Positions 9,477 to 17,835 of a stretch of 64,000 bases of DNA are shown here, one piece after another. The DNA is from Bacteriovoracaceae bacterium. GTDB lineage: Bacteria; Bdellovibrionota; Bacteriovoracia; Bacteriovoracales; Bacteriovoracaceae. Location of the stretch: NCBI GenBank assembly GCA_018649885.1, contig JABIHA010000112.1:1-64000 (forward strand), read 5' to 3'. Position 1 is the stretch's first letter. Each line of letters begins with the position of its first letter. Under the pieces are notes generated by a model. It did no database searches, was not told the DNA's origin, and saw only the letters and a program-made list of their open reading frames with translations. The position numbers and the translations under genes are program-made.

Positions 9477-10796
9477 ATGGCAGCTGCTCAAGGAAAAATG
9501 GAAGAGCTTAAGAAGAGAATCTTGTACACAATTTTTATGTTGTGTGTGTTTCGGGTTGCATCACAGATACCGACACCTGGAGTGAATAGAACTGCACTTA
9601 TGGCATTTTTTGAAGGCCACAAGGGTGGTATCTTTGGGATGCTAAGTACCTTTAGTGGTGGTGCTCTCGAGAGATTTTCAGTTGTTGCTCTAGGTATTAT
9701 GCCTTATATCTCCTCCTCCATTATATTTAGTTTGTTAACTGCAACCTTTCCAAGGCTCGCAGAAATTCAAAAAGAACCAGATGGTTACAAGAAAATTAAC
9801 AAATGGACTAGGTATCTTACTGTAGTTCTTTGTATTATTCAGGGAACGGGTTTATCAACTCAACTGCAAGGTGCAAATTCACCAGGCGGAACACCTGTAG
9901 TTCTCAATCCTGGAATGCTCTTTGTTGTAGTCAGTGTTATCACATTAACCGCAGGTACAATGTTTGTAATGTGGCTTGGTGAGCAGATAACTGAAAGAGG
10001 CATTGGTAACGGTATTTCTCTTATCATTTTTGCTGGTATCGCAGCTGGAATTCCCACCGGGACATTTAACACTATTAGACTTTTTAGAAATGGCCAGCTT
10101 TCTGGCTTCACACTTCTTTTAGTAGGATTAGTTATATTTGCGACTTTTTGGATTATTATTTATATTGAGCGTGCGTTCCGGAAGGTGCCCATCCAGTATG
10201 CCAAGAAGGTTATTCATAATCGTGTATATGGCGGTCAATCAACTCACTTGCCTATTAAAATCAATATTGCGGGTGTTATTCCACCAATTTTTGCTTACTC
10301 ATTGTTGGCTTTTCCATTAACGATTGGAAATTTCGTTCCTGATGGGAACCCTATAAAGCCATATATTCAGACAATTATTAACTCACTTTCACCTGGGCAA
10401 GTTTTATACAATGTTGTCTTTGTGGGGATGATTATTTTCTTTGCTTATTTTTATGTACCTATTCAATTTAAGACTGAAGATATTTCTGAAAACTTGAAGA
10501 AAAATGGTGGTTTTATTCCTGGAATTAGACCAGGCTCCAAGACTAAAGAATTTTTCGATTTTATCGTCAATCGCTTAACCCTGGCTGGTGCAACCTATGT
10601 TGCTCTGATTTGTGTTTTGCCGACGATGCTATCAACAAAAGCAAATATCCCATTCTATTTCGGTGGAACATCACTACTTATTTTGGTGGGTGTGGCTATT
10701 GATACGATGGAGAAAATTCAAAGCTTTATGATCTCTCAAAGATACGACACGGCTTATAAGGCCAGAGGGAAGCATAGTGGGGCGAAGAGGTTCTAA
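9477..10796 (+). CDS. secY: Preprotein translocase subunit SecY
   Basis: SecY (439 residues) is the channel protein of the Sec translocon in the inner membrane. About ten hydrophobic segments are visible. Family marks include RVASQIPTPGVN near residue 25, FSGGALERFSVVALGIMPYI near 60, GNGISLIIFAGI near 175 and the cytoplasmic loop with GIRPGSKT. It follows rplO by 3 bases and its stop overlaps the adk start by one base (TAATG), so translation is probably coupled. Confidence 0.98.
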   Translation: MAAAQGKMEELKKRILYTIFMLCVFRVASQIPTPGVNRTALMAFFEGHKGGIFGMLSTFSGGALERFSVVALGIMPYISSSIIFSLLTATFPRLAEIQKEPDGYKKINKWTRYLTVVLCIIQGTGLSTQLQGANSPGGTPVVLNPGMLFVVVSVITLTAGTMFVMWLGEQITERGIGNGISLIIFAGIAAGIPTGTFNTIRLFRNGQLSGFTLLLVGLVIFATFWIIIYIERAFRKVPIQYAKKVIHNRVYGGQSTHLPIKINIAGVIPPIFAYSLLAFPLTIGNFVPDGNPIKPYIQTIINSLSPGQVLYNVVFVGMIIFFAYFYVPIQFKTEDISENLKKNGGFIPGIRPGSKTKEFFDFIVNRLTLAGATYVALICVLPTMLSTKANIPFYFGGTSLLILVGVAIDTMEKIQSFMISQRYDTAYKARGKHSGAKRF

Positions 10797-11434
10797 TGAA
10801 AAAGCAACTCGTTTTTTTAGGAGCACCAGGATCAGGCAAGGGAACACAGGCTTCTAAGCTTGTGGGAGTCAAGGGTTATAATCACGTCTCTACTGGAGAC
10901 TTGCTTAGGGCCGAAGTAGCCGAAGGTAGTGATCTAGGAAAAAGAGTAAGTGAAATAATGAGCTCTGGCTCACTTGTAAGTGATGAAATTGTTTTAGAGC
11001 TTTTAAAGAAAAATTGTGACCTTGGTAATGGGGTTTATATTTTTGATGGATTTCCACGAAATATAGATCAAGCAAAAGCTTTAGATGCCCAGGTTTTAAG
11101 TGAAGCTCCGTATCAGGCGATTTACTTTAAGGTTGATAATGATAAGCTTATTGGTCGACTGACTAGCCGCAGAACATGTGGCGATTGCAAAGCGATCTAC
11201 AATCTTATCTCAAAACTACCAAAAGTTAGTGGTGTTTGTGATGAGTGTGGTGGCAGTAATCTAGAGCATAGAAAAGATGATACAGAAGATGTGATTAGAA
11301 ATAGACTTGAGGTATTTGAGGGCACAATTAAGCCAGTTCTTGACTACTATGAGTCAAAAAATAATCTTACAGTGCTTGATGCTATGGAAAATATCGATGA
11401 TGTGTTTCATGGAGTAGAAGGTGCTTTAAGCTAA
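10796..11434 (+). CDS. adk: Adenylate kinase, zinc-type LID
   Basis: Adenylate kinase (212 residues) interconverts AMP, ADP and ATP. The P-loop GAPGSGKGTQ is at residues 8-17 and DGFPRN near residue 84. The LID holds two CxxC pairs (CGDC and CDEC, about 16 residues apart), which form a structural zinc site as in Gram-positive and many other bacterial kinases. The start shares one base with the secY stop. The next gene, infA, follows after 76 bases. Confidence 0.97.
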   Translation: MKKQLVFLGAPGSGKGTQASKLVGVKGYNHVSTGDLLRAEVAEGSDLGKRVSEIMSSGSLVSDEIVLELLKKNCDLGNGVYIFDGFPRNIDQAKALDAQVLSEAPYQAIYFKVDNDKLIGRLTSRRTCGDCKAIYNLISKLPKVSGVCDECGGSNLEHRKDDTEDVIRNRLEVFEGTIKPVLDYYESKNNLTVLDAMENIDDVFHGVEGALS

Positions 11435-11510
11435 GTTGTTTGTAGTAAAGCATTGCTTGCATTGCTGTGTTGGATTTTATATACACAAACGAACCTAAAA
11501 TGGAAGGTTT

Positions 11511-11744
11511 ATGACCGTAAAAGCAGATACTATTGAGTGTGAAGGGGAAGTGCTCGAACTTCTTCCAAATACAAAGTTTAAGGTAAAGCTGCCAAATGGA
11601 CATACTATAATTGCCCATATTAGTGGAAGAATGAGAATGAATTTTATTAAAATTCTTCCAGGTGATCAGGTAACAGTAGAAATTAGTAAGTACGATTTGA
11701 ATAAGGGCAGAATTACCTATCGTACTAAAGGACAGTCGAAATGA
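11511..11744 (+). CDS. infA: Translation initiation factor IF-1
   Basis: IF-1 (77 residues), an OB-fold factor that occupies the A site during initiation. The family marks [20 protein letters not shown] and [21 protein letters not shown] are clear. GGAAGG precedes the ATG. The stop overlaps the rpmJ start as ATGA. Confidence 0.97.
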   Translation: MTVKADTIECEGEVLELLPNTKFKVKLPNGHTIIAHISGRMRMNFIKILPGDQVTVEISKYDLNKGRITYRTKGQSK

Positions 11745-11857
11745 AGGTAAGAGCATCAGTTAAGAAAATGTGTAAAGATTGCAAAGTTATAAAACGTAAA
11801 GGTGTTTTGAGGGTTATTTGCAAAGGCAACCCAAAACATAAGCAGAGACAAGGCTAG
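11741..11857 (+). CDS. rpmJ: 50S ribosomal protein L36, zinc-binding type
   Basis: L36 (38 residues), the smallest standard ribosomal protein. I translated it by hand: it begins [20 protein letters not shown] and ends [17 protein letters not shown] and the late histidine form the C-C-C-H zinc site of the classic form. Its ATG overlaps the infA stop (ATGA), and rpsM follows after 12 bases. Confidence 0.97.
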   Translation: MKVRASVKKMCKDCKVIKRKGVLRVICKGNPKHKQRQG

Positions 11858-11869
11858 TAGGAGCGAAAG

Positions 11870-12250
11870 ATGGCAAGGATTTTAGGTGTTGACCTTCCCA
11901 GAAATAAAGCAATGAAAATTGCAATTAGGGCATTGTATGGAGTTGGTCCCCAGATCGGTGAAAAGGTTTTAGCAAAGGCTGGAATAAGCCCTGAAAGAAA
12001 CTCGAATGAACTTAGTGAAGAGGAAACTCAGACTATAAGAAAAATTCTTGAAGATTACACGGTTGAAGGTGATCTAAGAAGAGAAGTTGGCCTCAATATT
12101 AAGCGCCTAAAAGATTTGGGTTGCTATAGAGGTATTCGCCATAGAAGGGGATTGCCTGTGAGAGGACAAAGAACTCACACTAATGCAAGAACTAGAAAAG
12201 GTAAGGCCGTAGCAATTGCTGGTAAGAAATCAGTCAAGTCAATGAAGTAA
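11870..12250 (+). CDS. rpsM: 30S ribosomal protein S13
   Basis: S13 (126 residues) of the 30S head forms bridges to the 50S subunit. [19 protein letters not shown] at the start, a helix-two-turn-helix region, and the [20 protein letters not shown]-terminal tail match. Starts the alpha-operon part of the cluster. Confidence 0.98.
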   Translation: MARILGVDLPRNKAMKIAIRALYGVGPQIGEKVLAKAGISPERNSNELSEEETQTIRKILEDYTVEGDLRREVGLNIKRLKDLGCYRGIRHRRGLPVRGQRTHTNARTRKGKAVAIAGKKSVKSMK

Positions 12251-12263
12251 TTAGGAAGTTAAA

Positions 12264-12644
12264 ATGGCAAAGCAAACGAAGAAAAAAGTTAAAAAAAATA
12301 TTTCACATGGCATATGCCATATCCAAGCATCATTTAACAACACGCTTGTTACCTTTTCTGATTCTCATGGGAATGCACTTTCATGGGCCAGTTCAGGTGG
12401 TCTTGGGTTTAGAGGCTCAAAAAAATCGACTCCTTTTGCTGCTCAAATGGCTTGTCAAGAAGCTGCCAAAAAAGCACAAGAGCATGGGCTTAGCTCTGTT
12501 GATGTACGAGTAAAAGGTCCAGGGGCTGGTAGAGAAAATGCTATCAGAGCTTTGATTGCAGCAGGAATTAAAATTACTTCCGTTGCAGACAAGAGTCCTA
12601 TGCCACACAACGGTTGTCGTGCTCCAAAGAGACGTAGAGTATAA
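12264..12644 (+). CDS. rpsK: 30S ribosomal protein S11
   Basis: S11 (126 residues) lines the mRNA exit region of the platform. [19 protein letters not shown], the [16 protein letters not shown] block, and the [18 protein letters not shown]-terminus are diagnostic. In most bacteria rpsD follows; here a 100-base leader and then rpoA follow instead. Confidence 0.98.
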   Translation: MAKQTKKKVKKNISHGICHIQASFNNTLVTFSDSHGNALSWASSGGLGFRGSKKSTPFAAQMACQEAAKKAQEHGLSSVDVRVKGPGAGRENAIRALIAAGIKITSVADKSPMPHNGCRAPKRRRV

Positions 12645-12744
12645 TAAAACTTTTTAATAATATATGCCTTAATTGGCTTCAGATAAATGAAGTTTGATTT
12701 GGTGGGAATCCGCCGTATTGAATGGGAAGCTGTAGGAGAATTTA
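12645..12744 (+). promoter_or_regulatory. rpoA leader with hairpins, in place of rpsD
   Basis: The 100-base gap between rpsK and rpoA holds two good hairpins: CTTCA/TGAAG at 12677-12692 with a six-base loop, and GGTGG/CCGCC at 12701-12714 with a GAAT loop and a central T-G wobble. The rpoA ribosome-binding site (TAGGAG) lies just downstream. No coding frame fills the gap, so rpsD is truly missing here. A regulatory role for the hairpins is inference. Confidence 0.45.
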
Positions 12745-13773
12745 ATGGAAACATTTGTAAGCAAAAACTGGTCAAGTATGATTCGACCAGCAGGTATGGA
12801 AACAGATACCACTGAAAGTGCATTATCTAATTATGGAAAATTCATTGCTAAGCCGCTAGAGCGTGGGTATGGGCTAACACTGGGTAATTCACTCAGAAGA
12901 GTTCTGCTTTCCTCACTGCAAGGTGCTGGTATTGTTGCAATTAGAATCGAAGGTGTTGATCACGAATTTGGCACTTTAAATAACGTAAAAGAAGAAGTTT
13001 CTGAAATCATTCTTAATTTGAAAGAAATTAAGATTGGTGTTGATAATAAAGAAGACGTAGTTATTTTACTTGAAAAATCTGGTGAAGGTCTTGTTCTTGG
13101 TTCAGACATTCAGTGTCCAACCAATGTTGAAGTTCTAAATCCAGACCAAGTTATCTGTAATATTTCATCTGGTGGATCTATCAGAATGGAACTTAAGGTT
13201 GTAAGAGGAAAGGGATACGTATCAGCCCTTGATAATAAAGAGCTTTTTGAGCTTCCAGTTGGCTGGGTTTATCTTGATACTCTATTTTCCCCTGTAACAA
13301 GAGTTAATTATACTGTTACTAACGCTAGAGTTGGTAAGAGAACTGATTATGATAAATTGTCCCTTGAAGTTTGGACTAACGGTGGTGTATCTCCAGTTGA
13401 TGCGGTGGCTTATTCTGCCAAGATTTTACGAGATCAGCTCAGAATTTTCCTAAACTTTGAAGATGAAGAAACAGTAGTTGTATCTGAGCAAAAACAGACG
13501 ACAACCTCTTCAATTCCAAATGAATTTTTACTAAAACCAGTGAGTGAGCTTGAGCTATCTGTTAGATCTGCAAATTGCTTGCAAAACGCAAATATTAAGT
13601 ATATTTACGAGCTTGTATCGAAGACTGAAGGTGAAATGCTAAGGACCAAGAATTTTGGTCGTAAGTCGCTCAATGAAATCAAAGAGATACTATCAGGAAT
13701 GGGCTTAGGTCTTGGAATGAAAGTTGACTCTATAATGAAGCAAATTCAAGAGCAGCAAAAAACAGAAGTCTAA
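12745..13773 (+). CDS. rpoA: RNA polymerase alpha subunit
   Basis: The alpha subunit (342 residues) nucleates polymerase assembly and binds UP elements and activators. The N-terminal domain carries [20 protein letters not shown] near residue 38, and the C-terminal domain carries [16 protein letters not shown] and [12 protein letters not shown], with the arginine and lysine used for DNA contact. A linker separates them near residues 240-255. GTAGGAG precedes the ATG. rplQ follows after 33 bases. Confidence 0.98.
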   Translation: METFVSKNWSSMIRPAGMETDTTESALSNYGKFIAKPLERGYGLTLGNSLRRVLLSSLQGAGIVAIRIEGVDHEFGTLNNVKEEVSEIILNLKEIKIGVDNKEDVVILLEKSGEGLVLGSDIQCPTNVEVLNPDQVICNISSGGSIRMELKVVRGKGYVSALDNKELFELPVGWVYLDTLFSPVTRVNYTVTNARVGKRTDYDKLSLEVWTNGGVSPVDAVAYSAKILRDQLRIFLNFEDEETVVVSEQKQTTTSSIPNEFLLKPVSELELSVRSANCLQNANIKYIYELVSKTEGEMLRTKNFGRKSLNEIKEILSGMGLGLGMKVDSIMKQIQEQQKTEV

Positions 13774-13806
13774 AATTTGTGCAAATGAACTTGTTAGGAG
13801 TATGAA

Positions 13807-14163
13807 ATGAGACATAAAAGACATAAACATAGGCTAAACGTGTCGCCATCTCACAGAAAAAGTCTTGTGAAAAATTTGGCAATCGAAGTGATAGACCATG
13901 GGACGGTAAGAACGACCTTGGCTAAAGCTAAAGCGATAAAATCCTATGTTGAAAAGTTAGTTACTATTGCAAAGGTTGATACAATTGCTAATAGAAGACT
14001 TGCTTTTAAAAAACTCAACAATAAAAAAGCTGTTGCAACTCTATTTAAAGATGTTGGTCCCAGATTTACTGACCGACCGGGTGGTTACACTAGAGTGTTA
14101 AGATTTGCTGATACTCGTGTTGGTGACGGTGCAAAAATGGGTCTTATTACTTTTGTTGATTAA
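13807..14163 (+). CDS. rplQ: 50S ribosomal protein L17
   Basis: L17 (118 residues), at the tunnel exit rim. MRHKRHKHRLNVSPSHRKSL at the start and the YTRVLRFADTRVGDGAKMGLI end are typical. TTAGGAG precedes the ATG. It is the last gene of the ribosomal cluster and is followed by a strong terminator. Confidence 0.97.
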   Translation: MRHKRHKHRLNVSPSHRKSLVKNLAIEVIDHGTVRTTLAKAKAIKSYVEKLVTIAKVDTIANRRLAFKKLNNKKAVATLFKDVGPRFTDRPGGYTRVLRFADTRVGDGAKMGLITFVD

Positions 14164-14191
14164 TTTTAATAAAATTATATACGCTCGAATG

Positions 14192-14218
14192 GGGACCCTG
14201 AAATAGAGGTCCCTTTTT
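14192..14218 (+). terminator. Rho-independent terminator of the ribosomal superoperon
   Basis: GGGACC (14192-14197), a ten-base loop, GGTCCC (14208-14213) and T5. It lies 28 bases after the rplQ stop and ends only 8 bases before the next start codon. Confidence 0.85.
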
Positions 14219-14226
14219 AATTTATT

Positions 14227-14784
14227 ATGGATACAACTAAACGTTTTTTAATTATTTTCTTAGTACTTGGTATCACCGTGATCTATGCGGTGTATAAGCA
14301 AAGTTCAGTTGAGGTTTTGCCTCAGACTGATTCAGCCATGGTTTTAAAGAAGCTCCCAGATTATAAATTGACTGATTTAGAGGGGAAGCCCGTTAGCTCT
14401 TATGGATTTTTGAAAAAATCAAAGCTTCTTGCAGTTCATTTCTGGGGAACGTGGTGTGCACCATGTGAAGCAGAGTTTCCAGAGTTCCTGAAATTTATTG
14501 AAAGCTTTTCTGATACCTCTGATGTTACATTTCACTTAATTGCCACTCAGGATACAGTTGTTGATGTAAAAAAGTTTTTGAAAAGATTTAAAAAACTACC
14601 TCCTAATATAGTTTTATCAGCAGATAAAGAGGGCATTGTTCAAAAGCACTTTAATACCATCAAGGTTCCAGAAACTTATCTCTTTAATAAAGAGGGCAAG
14701 GCCTTGAGGAAATTTGTTGGGCCTCAAGAGTGGGGGATAAAGTATTTTAAAGATTATTTTAGGTCTTTAACCTCATCTAGGTGA
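14227..14784 (+). CDS. Membrane-anchored thioredoxin-like (TlpA/ResA-type) protein
   Basis: A 185-residue thiol-disulfide protein facing the periplasm. Residues 7-22 form one hydrophobic anchor. The redox site WCAPC (Cys77, Cys80) sits in the usual FWGTWCAPCEAEFPEF setting, and a cis-proline region (KVPETYLFNKEG) follows near residue 145. Such proteins reduce apocytochromes or other exported thiols; the partner is unknown here. The ATG lies 9 bases after the terminator T-run with no ribosome-binding site; the next internal ATG would remove the anchor. The 3' end overlaps the convergent GFA-family gene by 31 bases. Confidence 0.85.
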   Translation: MDTTKRFLIIFLVLGITVIYAVYKQSSVEVLPQTDSAMVLKKLPDYKLTDLEGKPVSSYGFLKKSKLLAVHFWGTWCAPCEAEFPEFLKFIESFSDTSDVTFHLIATQDTVVDVKKFLKRFKKLPPNIVLSADKEGIVQKHFNTIKVPETYLFNKEGKALRKFVGPQEWGIKYFKDYFRSLTSSR

Positions 14785-15152
14785 TTTTTTAAGATTGCGA
14801 TATTTTCCTCCCATTTTTTTCCTTCAAAATTAATTAATTCAACGCTCGAAATATCGATATCTTCAATACACCTCAAATTTACAGAGTATCCATCTGGGTG
14901 AGATCTAGGAGCATAGTAGCTAGATATGCCACAATTGGGACAAAATAGGTGCTTTGCCGTTTTTGTACCAAACTGATAATTGGAAAGCTCCTGTGTGTTA
15001 GTTGTTAATTTAAAGTTCTCTTTTTTTACAATGAGGTGAATGAAGCCTTTCATATTACAAATCGAACAATCGCAAATAGTTGCTTTCTTGAAGGAGTCAA
15101 AAACCTCAAATTGAATTTTTTGACAGTGGCAGCTTCCTTTTTTCCAATTCAT
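14754..15152 (-). CDS. GFA/CENP-V family zinc protein
   Basis: A 132-residue protein of the family named after glutathione-dependent formaldehyde-activating enzyme (GFA, CENP-V/GFA domain). Seen: GSCHC with Cys8 and Cys10, CDCSIC with Cys27, Cys29 and Cys32, and CPNCG near residue 92. These seven cysteines fit the family's zinc sites. Most members have no proven activity, and formaldehyde chemistry should not be assumed. It stands alone on the reverse strand, converging on the thioredoxin gene and overlapping its last 31 bases. Confidence 0.85.
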   Translation of the reverse strand: MNWKKGSCHCQKIQFEVFDSFKKATICDCSICNMKGFIHLIVKKENFKLTTNTQELSNYQFGTKTAKHLFCPNCGISSYYAPRSHPDGYSVNLRCIEDIDISSVELINFEGKKWEENIAILKNHLDEVKDLK

Positions 15153-15432
15153 GAACAGAAACCTTATATAAATGACTAGTTTTTATCTAAATCGTAGAAG
15201 AAATTTTATACAAAATATCACATTTTGGGTGGAGATTTCATTAGGCGAGTGTTTTCGTCGGGGAACTCGATTGCTGTAATTATTTGATATTAGGGAAATG
15301 GGGGGAGGAGAATTTTTTTCGCAGGCGAGGGGAGTGATAATATTTTTTTCAAGTTTGTCTGGGGATTGACGAAAAGTTTTACAGTTTAAGCAAAGTACTT
15401 GTTTAAGAAATCGTTAAGTAAGGGGAATTTGC
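15153..15432. other. 280-base intergenic region, divergent promoters expected
   Basis: No gene is seen. The region separates the reverse-strand GFA gene from the forward sigma-54 activator, so it should hold promoters for both. It contains a purine-rich G-run (15293-15310) and a GG-N10-GC pair at 15260-15275 that only loosely resembles a sigma-54 site. Nothing here is firm. Confidence 0.4.
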
Positions 15433-17004
15433 ATGATTAATTGGAAAGAAATTAGTGAACTTCATGTAATCCAGAAGTTAGAACAAATCATTGGGAAATG
15501 GTTTGGTGTAGAGCTCTTTTACACCAATGAACATTATAAGCTTCAAGGAAAAATCCTAGATAAAAGCTATGAGTTTCATAATCACTTCCTGAAAGTTCAA
15601 ATGCAAATGAACTATGGGTACGAGTATTTGGGGCAAGACATCGAAAAAATTTCAGACCTAGCGGTTGAAATGAAAGATAAGAAGAGCCTGATATTCGACT
15701 CTTTCTTTGATTATGTGAAAGGGGTTGGATCTCAGATCGATAGCGATGGTGAATTTTCTGGAATGGTTTTTGCTTATCCTTTTGTAAGTGACAAAACTAC
15801 CAAAGAGGAAATGCAAAACATCGAAAGTAAAATGGTCGAATGCGGAGCAAGTCCAGAAGATGCCAAAGTCTCTGTTGAAAATCTCCAGAAAATGAGTGAG
15901 CAAGAAAAAGAGTACTTACAAGAATTGGTCGAGCTCGTTGCACAGGAAATTGTGACTTTTCATCACGAAATCGGGAAAAGAGAAGAGAGAATATTAGAGC
16001 TTAATTCAGAATTAGGTCAAAAGTATCGTTATCATTCAATGATTGGAAAATCTAAGAAGATTCAGCAAGTTTACAGACTGCTAGACAAGATTGCTTCATC
16101 AGAATCGACTGTTTTGATACAAGGAGAGAACGGAACTGGTAAAGAGCTGGTTGCGAAAGCTGTCCATTATACTTCACCAAGAAAAGATTGTGTATTTTTG
16201 GCACAAAACTGTTCAGCATTTAATGACAATTTGCTCGACTCAGAATTATTTGGGCATGTTAAAGGTGCCTTTACCGGAGCTGTTAAAGACAAGAAAGGTC
16301 TTTTTGAAATGGCCAATGGTGGAACACTATTCTTAGATGAAATTGGTGATACAAGTTTAACAATGCAAGTGAAGCTTTTACGTGTGTTGCAAGAAGGAAC
16401 ATTTATGCCAGTAGGGGCCACAACTCCTCGAAAAGTAAATGTAAGGATAATTGCAGCGACCAATAGAAAATTAAAAGAAATGATTTCAAAAGGTGAGTTT
16501 AGAGAAGATCTCTATTATCGTATCAATGTTATAAACGTGAACTTGCCTCCACTCAGAGAAAGAAAAGATGATATCTCACTACTTATAGATCATTTTTTAG
16601 AGCAACGTTGTGCTGAAATGGGGTTACCTACAAAGGTAATTTCGAAAAAGACTATGGAAAAACTTTTAGACTATCCATGGCCTGGTAATGTTCGAGAGCT
16701 TGAAAATGAAATTGAAAGGCTAGTTGTCCTTGCCAGTGATGAAAAGACAATTACACCTGATATGCTAAGTAGCCGAATTACAGATTTTGGACAGGGAGGA
16801 GGAGCTCCTCATGGAATTAGAACTTCTGGTAATTTAAAAGAAGCTCTGGAAGAGCTCGAAAAAATTATGATTAAAGAAGGTCTCAAAAGATGTAATTTTA
16901 ATAAGTCTAAGCTTGCAAAAGAGCTTGGGATTAGTAGGGCCGGATTAATTATGAAGGTTGATAAGTATGGCCTTGATAAAAGAAAGAGGGCTGCAGGAGA
17001 GTAA
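15433..17004 (+). CDS. Sigma-54-dependent transcriptional activator (NtrC family, no receiver domain)
   Basis: A 523-residue activator of RNA polymerase carrying sigma-54. Residues 1-190 are not a receiver domain and look like a sensory domain ending in a helical linker. The AAA+ domain has Walker A GENGTGKE at 231-238 (Asn where Ser is usual), the sigma-54 contact loop GAFTGA at 278-283 and Walker B TLFLDEIG near 298-305, then an arginine-finger region. A Fis-type helix-turn-helix covers about 480-515. AAGGGG precedes the ATG. Without a receiver it probably answers to a ligand or protein. A sigma-54 promoter at 28257 is one possible target. Confidence 0.93.
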   Translation: MINWKEISELHVIQKLEQIIGKWFGVELFYTNEHYKLQGKILDKSYEFHNHFLKVQMQMNYGYEYLGQDIEKISDLAVEMKDKKSLIFDSFFDYVKGVGSQIDSDGEFSGMVFAYPFVSDKTTKEEMQNIESKMVECGASPEDAKVSVENLQKMSEQEKEYLQELVELVAQEIVTFHHEIGKREERILELNSELGQKYRYHSMIGKSKKIQQVYRLLDKIASSESTVLIQGENGTGKELVAKAVHYTSPRKDCVFLAQNCSAFNDNLLDSELFGHVKGAFTGAVKDKKGLFEMANGGTLFLDEIGDTSLTMQVKLLRVLQEGTFMPVGATTPRKVNVRIIAATNRKLKEMISKGEFREDLYYRINVINVNLPPLRERKDDISLLIDHFLEQRCAEMGLPTKVISKKTMEKLLDYPWPGNVRELENEIERLVVLASDEKTITPDMLSSRITDFGQGGGAPHGIRTSGNLKEALEELEKIMIKEGLKRCNFNKSKLAKELGISRAGLIMKVDKYGLDKRKRAAGE

Positions 17005-17006
17005 GA

Positions 17007-17717
17007 ATCGTAACAATAGTAAAGATAGCAATGATTTTTATATTTGGAGTCCCCCTAGCACAGGGGGACTCTTATCTTTTAGAGTGGACTGAAAAGAAAT
17101 GGAAACACTCGCTTTGCAGGAAAAAAATTGCACAAAGCAATAAACTTCTAAAAAAAATCTTCAAAATGAAAAATGAGATGAAGCAGAAAAAAGACAATCA
17201 ATACGGTCTTTTTGGTCTGTTAAGTGTTCCAAGAGAAAGTCGCTTTAAACATTGTGTTCAGGCCGTTGATAATGAACAAAATATGAAACAAAATTCTTTT
17301 GGAGCAGAGGGAAAGATTTTTGTGGCACTAGAGCACTATTTTTCAATCTATAATTCTGAAGAGCCTGATTTCGAATCTTTTTGTAGATATAAAATCTTTA
17401 ATGAGAACACCTCCATCACTTATAAAAGATATATCCATCAACTTGGAAGTATTGCGGAAAAAGTGGTGTCCCTGGATACAGATAGGAGATTTAAGCTGTG
17501 CACATTTAGTGCTGGATTTTCTGAGCTCAACCTTGAGCTAACCTACCTTGCTTCAGATTATGAAATAAAATGGAACCGTGGATTTGAAAGTGAGTATAAC
17601 TGCTTTAAAATCTCATTTGTTGATCATCATAGCACTAAGTCATACGCATTGGGCAGAGCGCCTGCGTCCCTCGATCCTGTCTCTAGCTATTCAAGCTGTA
17701 TTAAGAAAAATCAATAA
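17007..17717 (+). CDS. Small exported protein of unknown function, probable ATC start
   Basis: I do not recognise this family. The first ATG (17031) would give a short hydrophobic start without positive charge and has no ribosome-binding site. Read from ATC at 17007, the protein begins (M)VTIVKIAMIFIFGVPLAQG, a normal signal peptide, and GGAGA lies exactly 6 bases upstream. The mature part (about 215 residues) is Lys-rich at first, with cysteines near CRKK, KHC, FCRYK, CTFS and CF, and no obvious catalytic motif. It follows the sigma-54 activator within 3 bases, so the two are probably co-transcribed. If ATC is not used, the CDS is 17031-17717. Confidence 0.6.
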   Translation: MVTIVKIAMIFIFGVPLAQGDSYLLEWTEKKWKHSLCRKKIAQSNKLLKKIFKMKNEMKQKKDNQYGLFGLLSVPRESRFKHCVQAVDNEQNMKQNSFGAEGKIFVALEHYFSIYNSEEPDFESFCRYKIFNENTSITYKRYIHQLGSIAEKVVSLDTDRRFKLCTFSAGFSELNLELTYLASDYEIKWNRGFESEYNCFKISFVDHHSTKSYALGRAPASLDPVSSYSSCIKKNQ

Positions 17718-17799
17718 CTAAACCCTCTAAGCCACTAGGGATTTGGAACACATCAAATTGCTATAAAGTAATGTGAAAGGTATACATAGAGGATATAAA

Positions 17800-17835
17800 A
17801 TGTCGTGTATTTCCTGTTGCCGCATGGAGCTTTAA
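17800..17835 (+). CDS. 11-codon leader ORF before the propionyl-CoA carboxylase operon
   Basis: ATG at 17800 follows AGAGGA by 6 bases, the best ribosome-binding site in this stretch. It encodes [11 protein letters not shown] and stops at TAA 17833-17835, whose last base is the first base of the carboxyltransferase ATG (TAATG). The peptide has three cysteines in eleven residues. This geometry is that of a translationally coupled leader peptide. Whether it senses anything (cysteine supply, ribosome stalling) is inference. Confidence 0.55.
   Translation: MSCISCCRMEL

Noticed and set aside
15260-15275. GG-N10-GC pair before the sigma-54 activator gene
   Set aside because: Spacing fits sigma-54 but the surrounding bases (GGGGAAC) differ from TGGCACG at several positions, so the match is too weak.
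15293-15310. G-rich run as a possible quadruplex
   Set aside because: The G tracts are uneven and only two or three are long enough; a stable quadruplex is unlikely.
17722-17745. Possible terminator after the small exported protein gene
   Set aside because: CCCT/AGGG is only a short stem with a long loop and no T-run.
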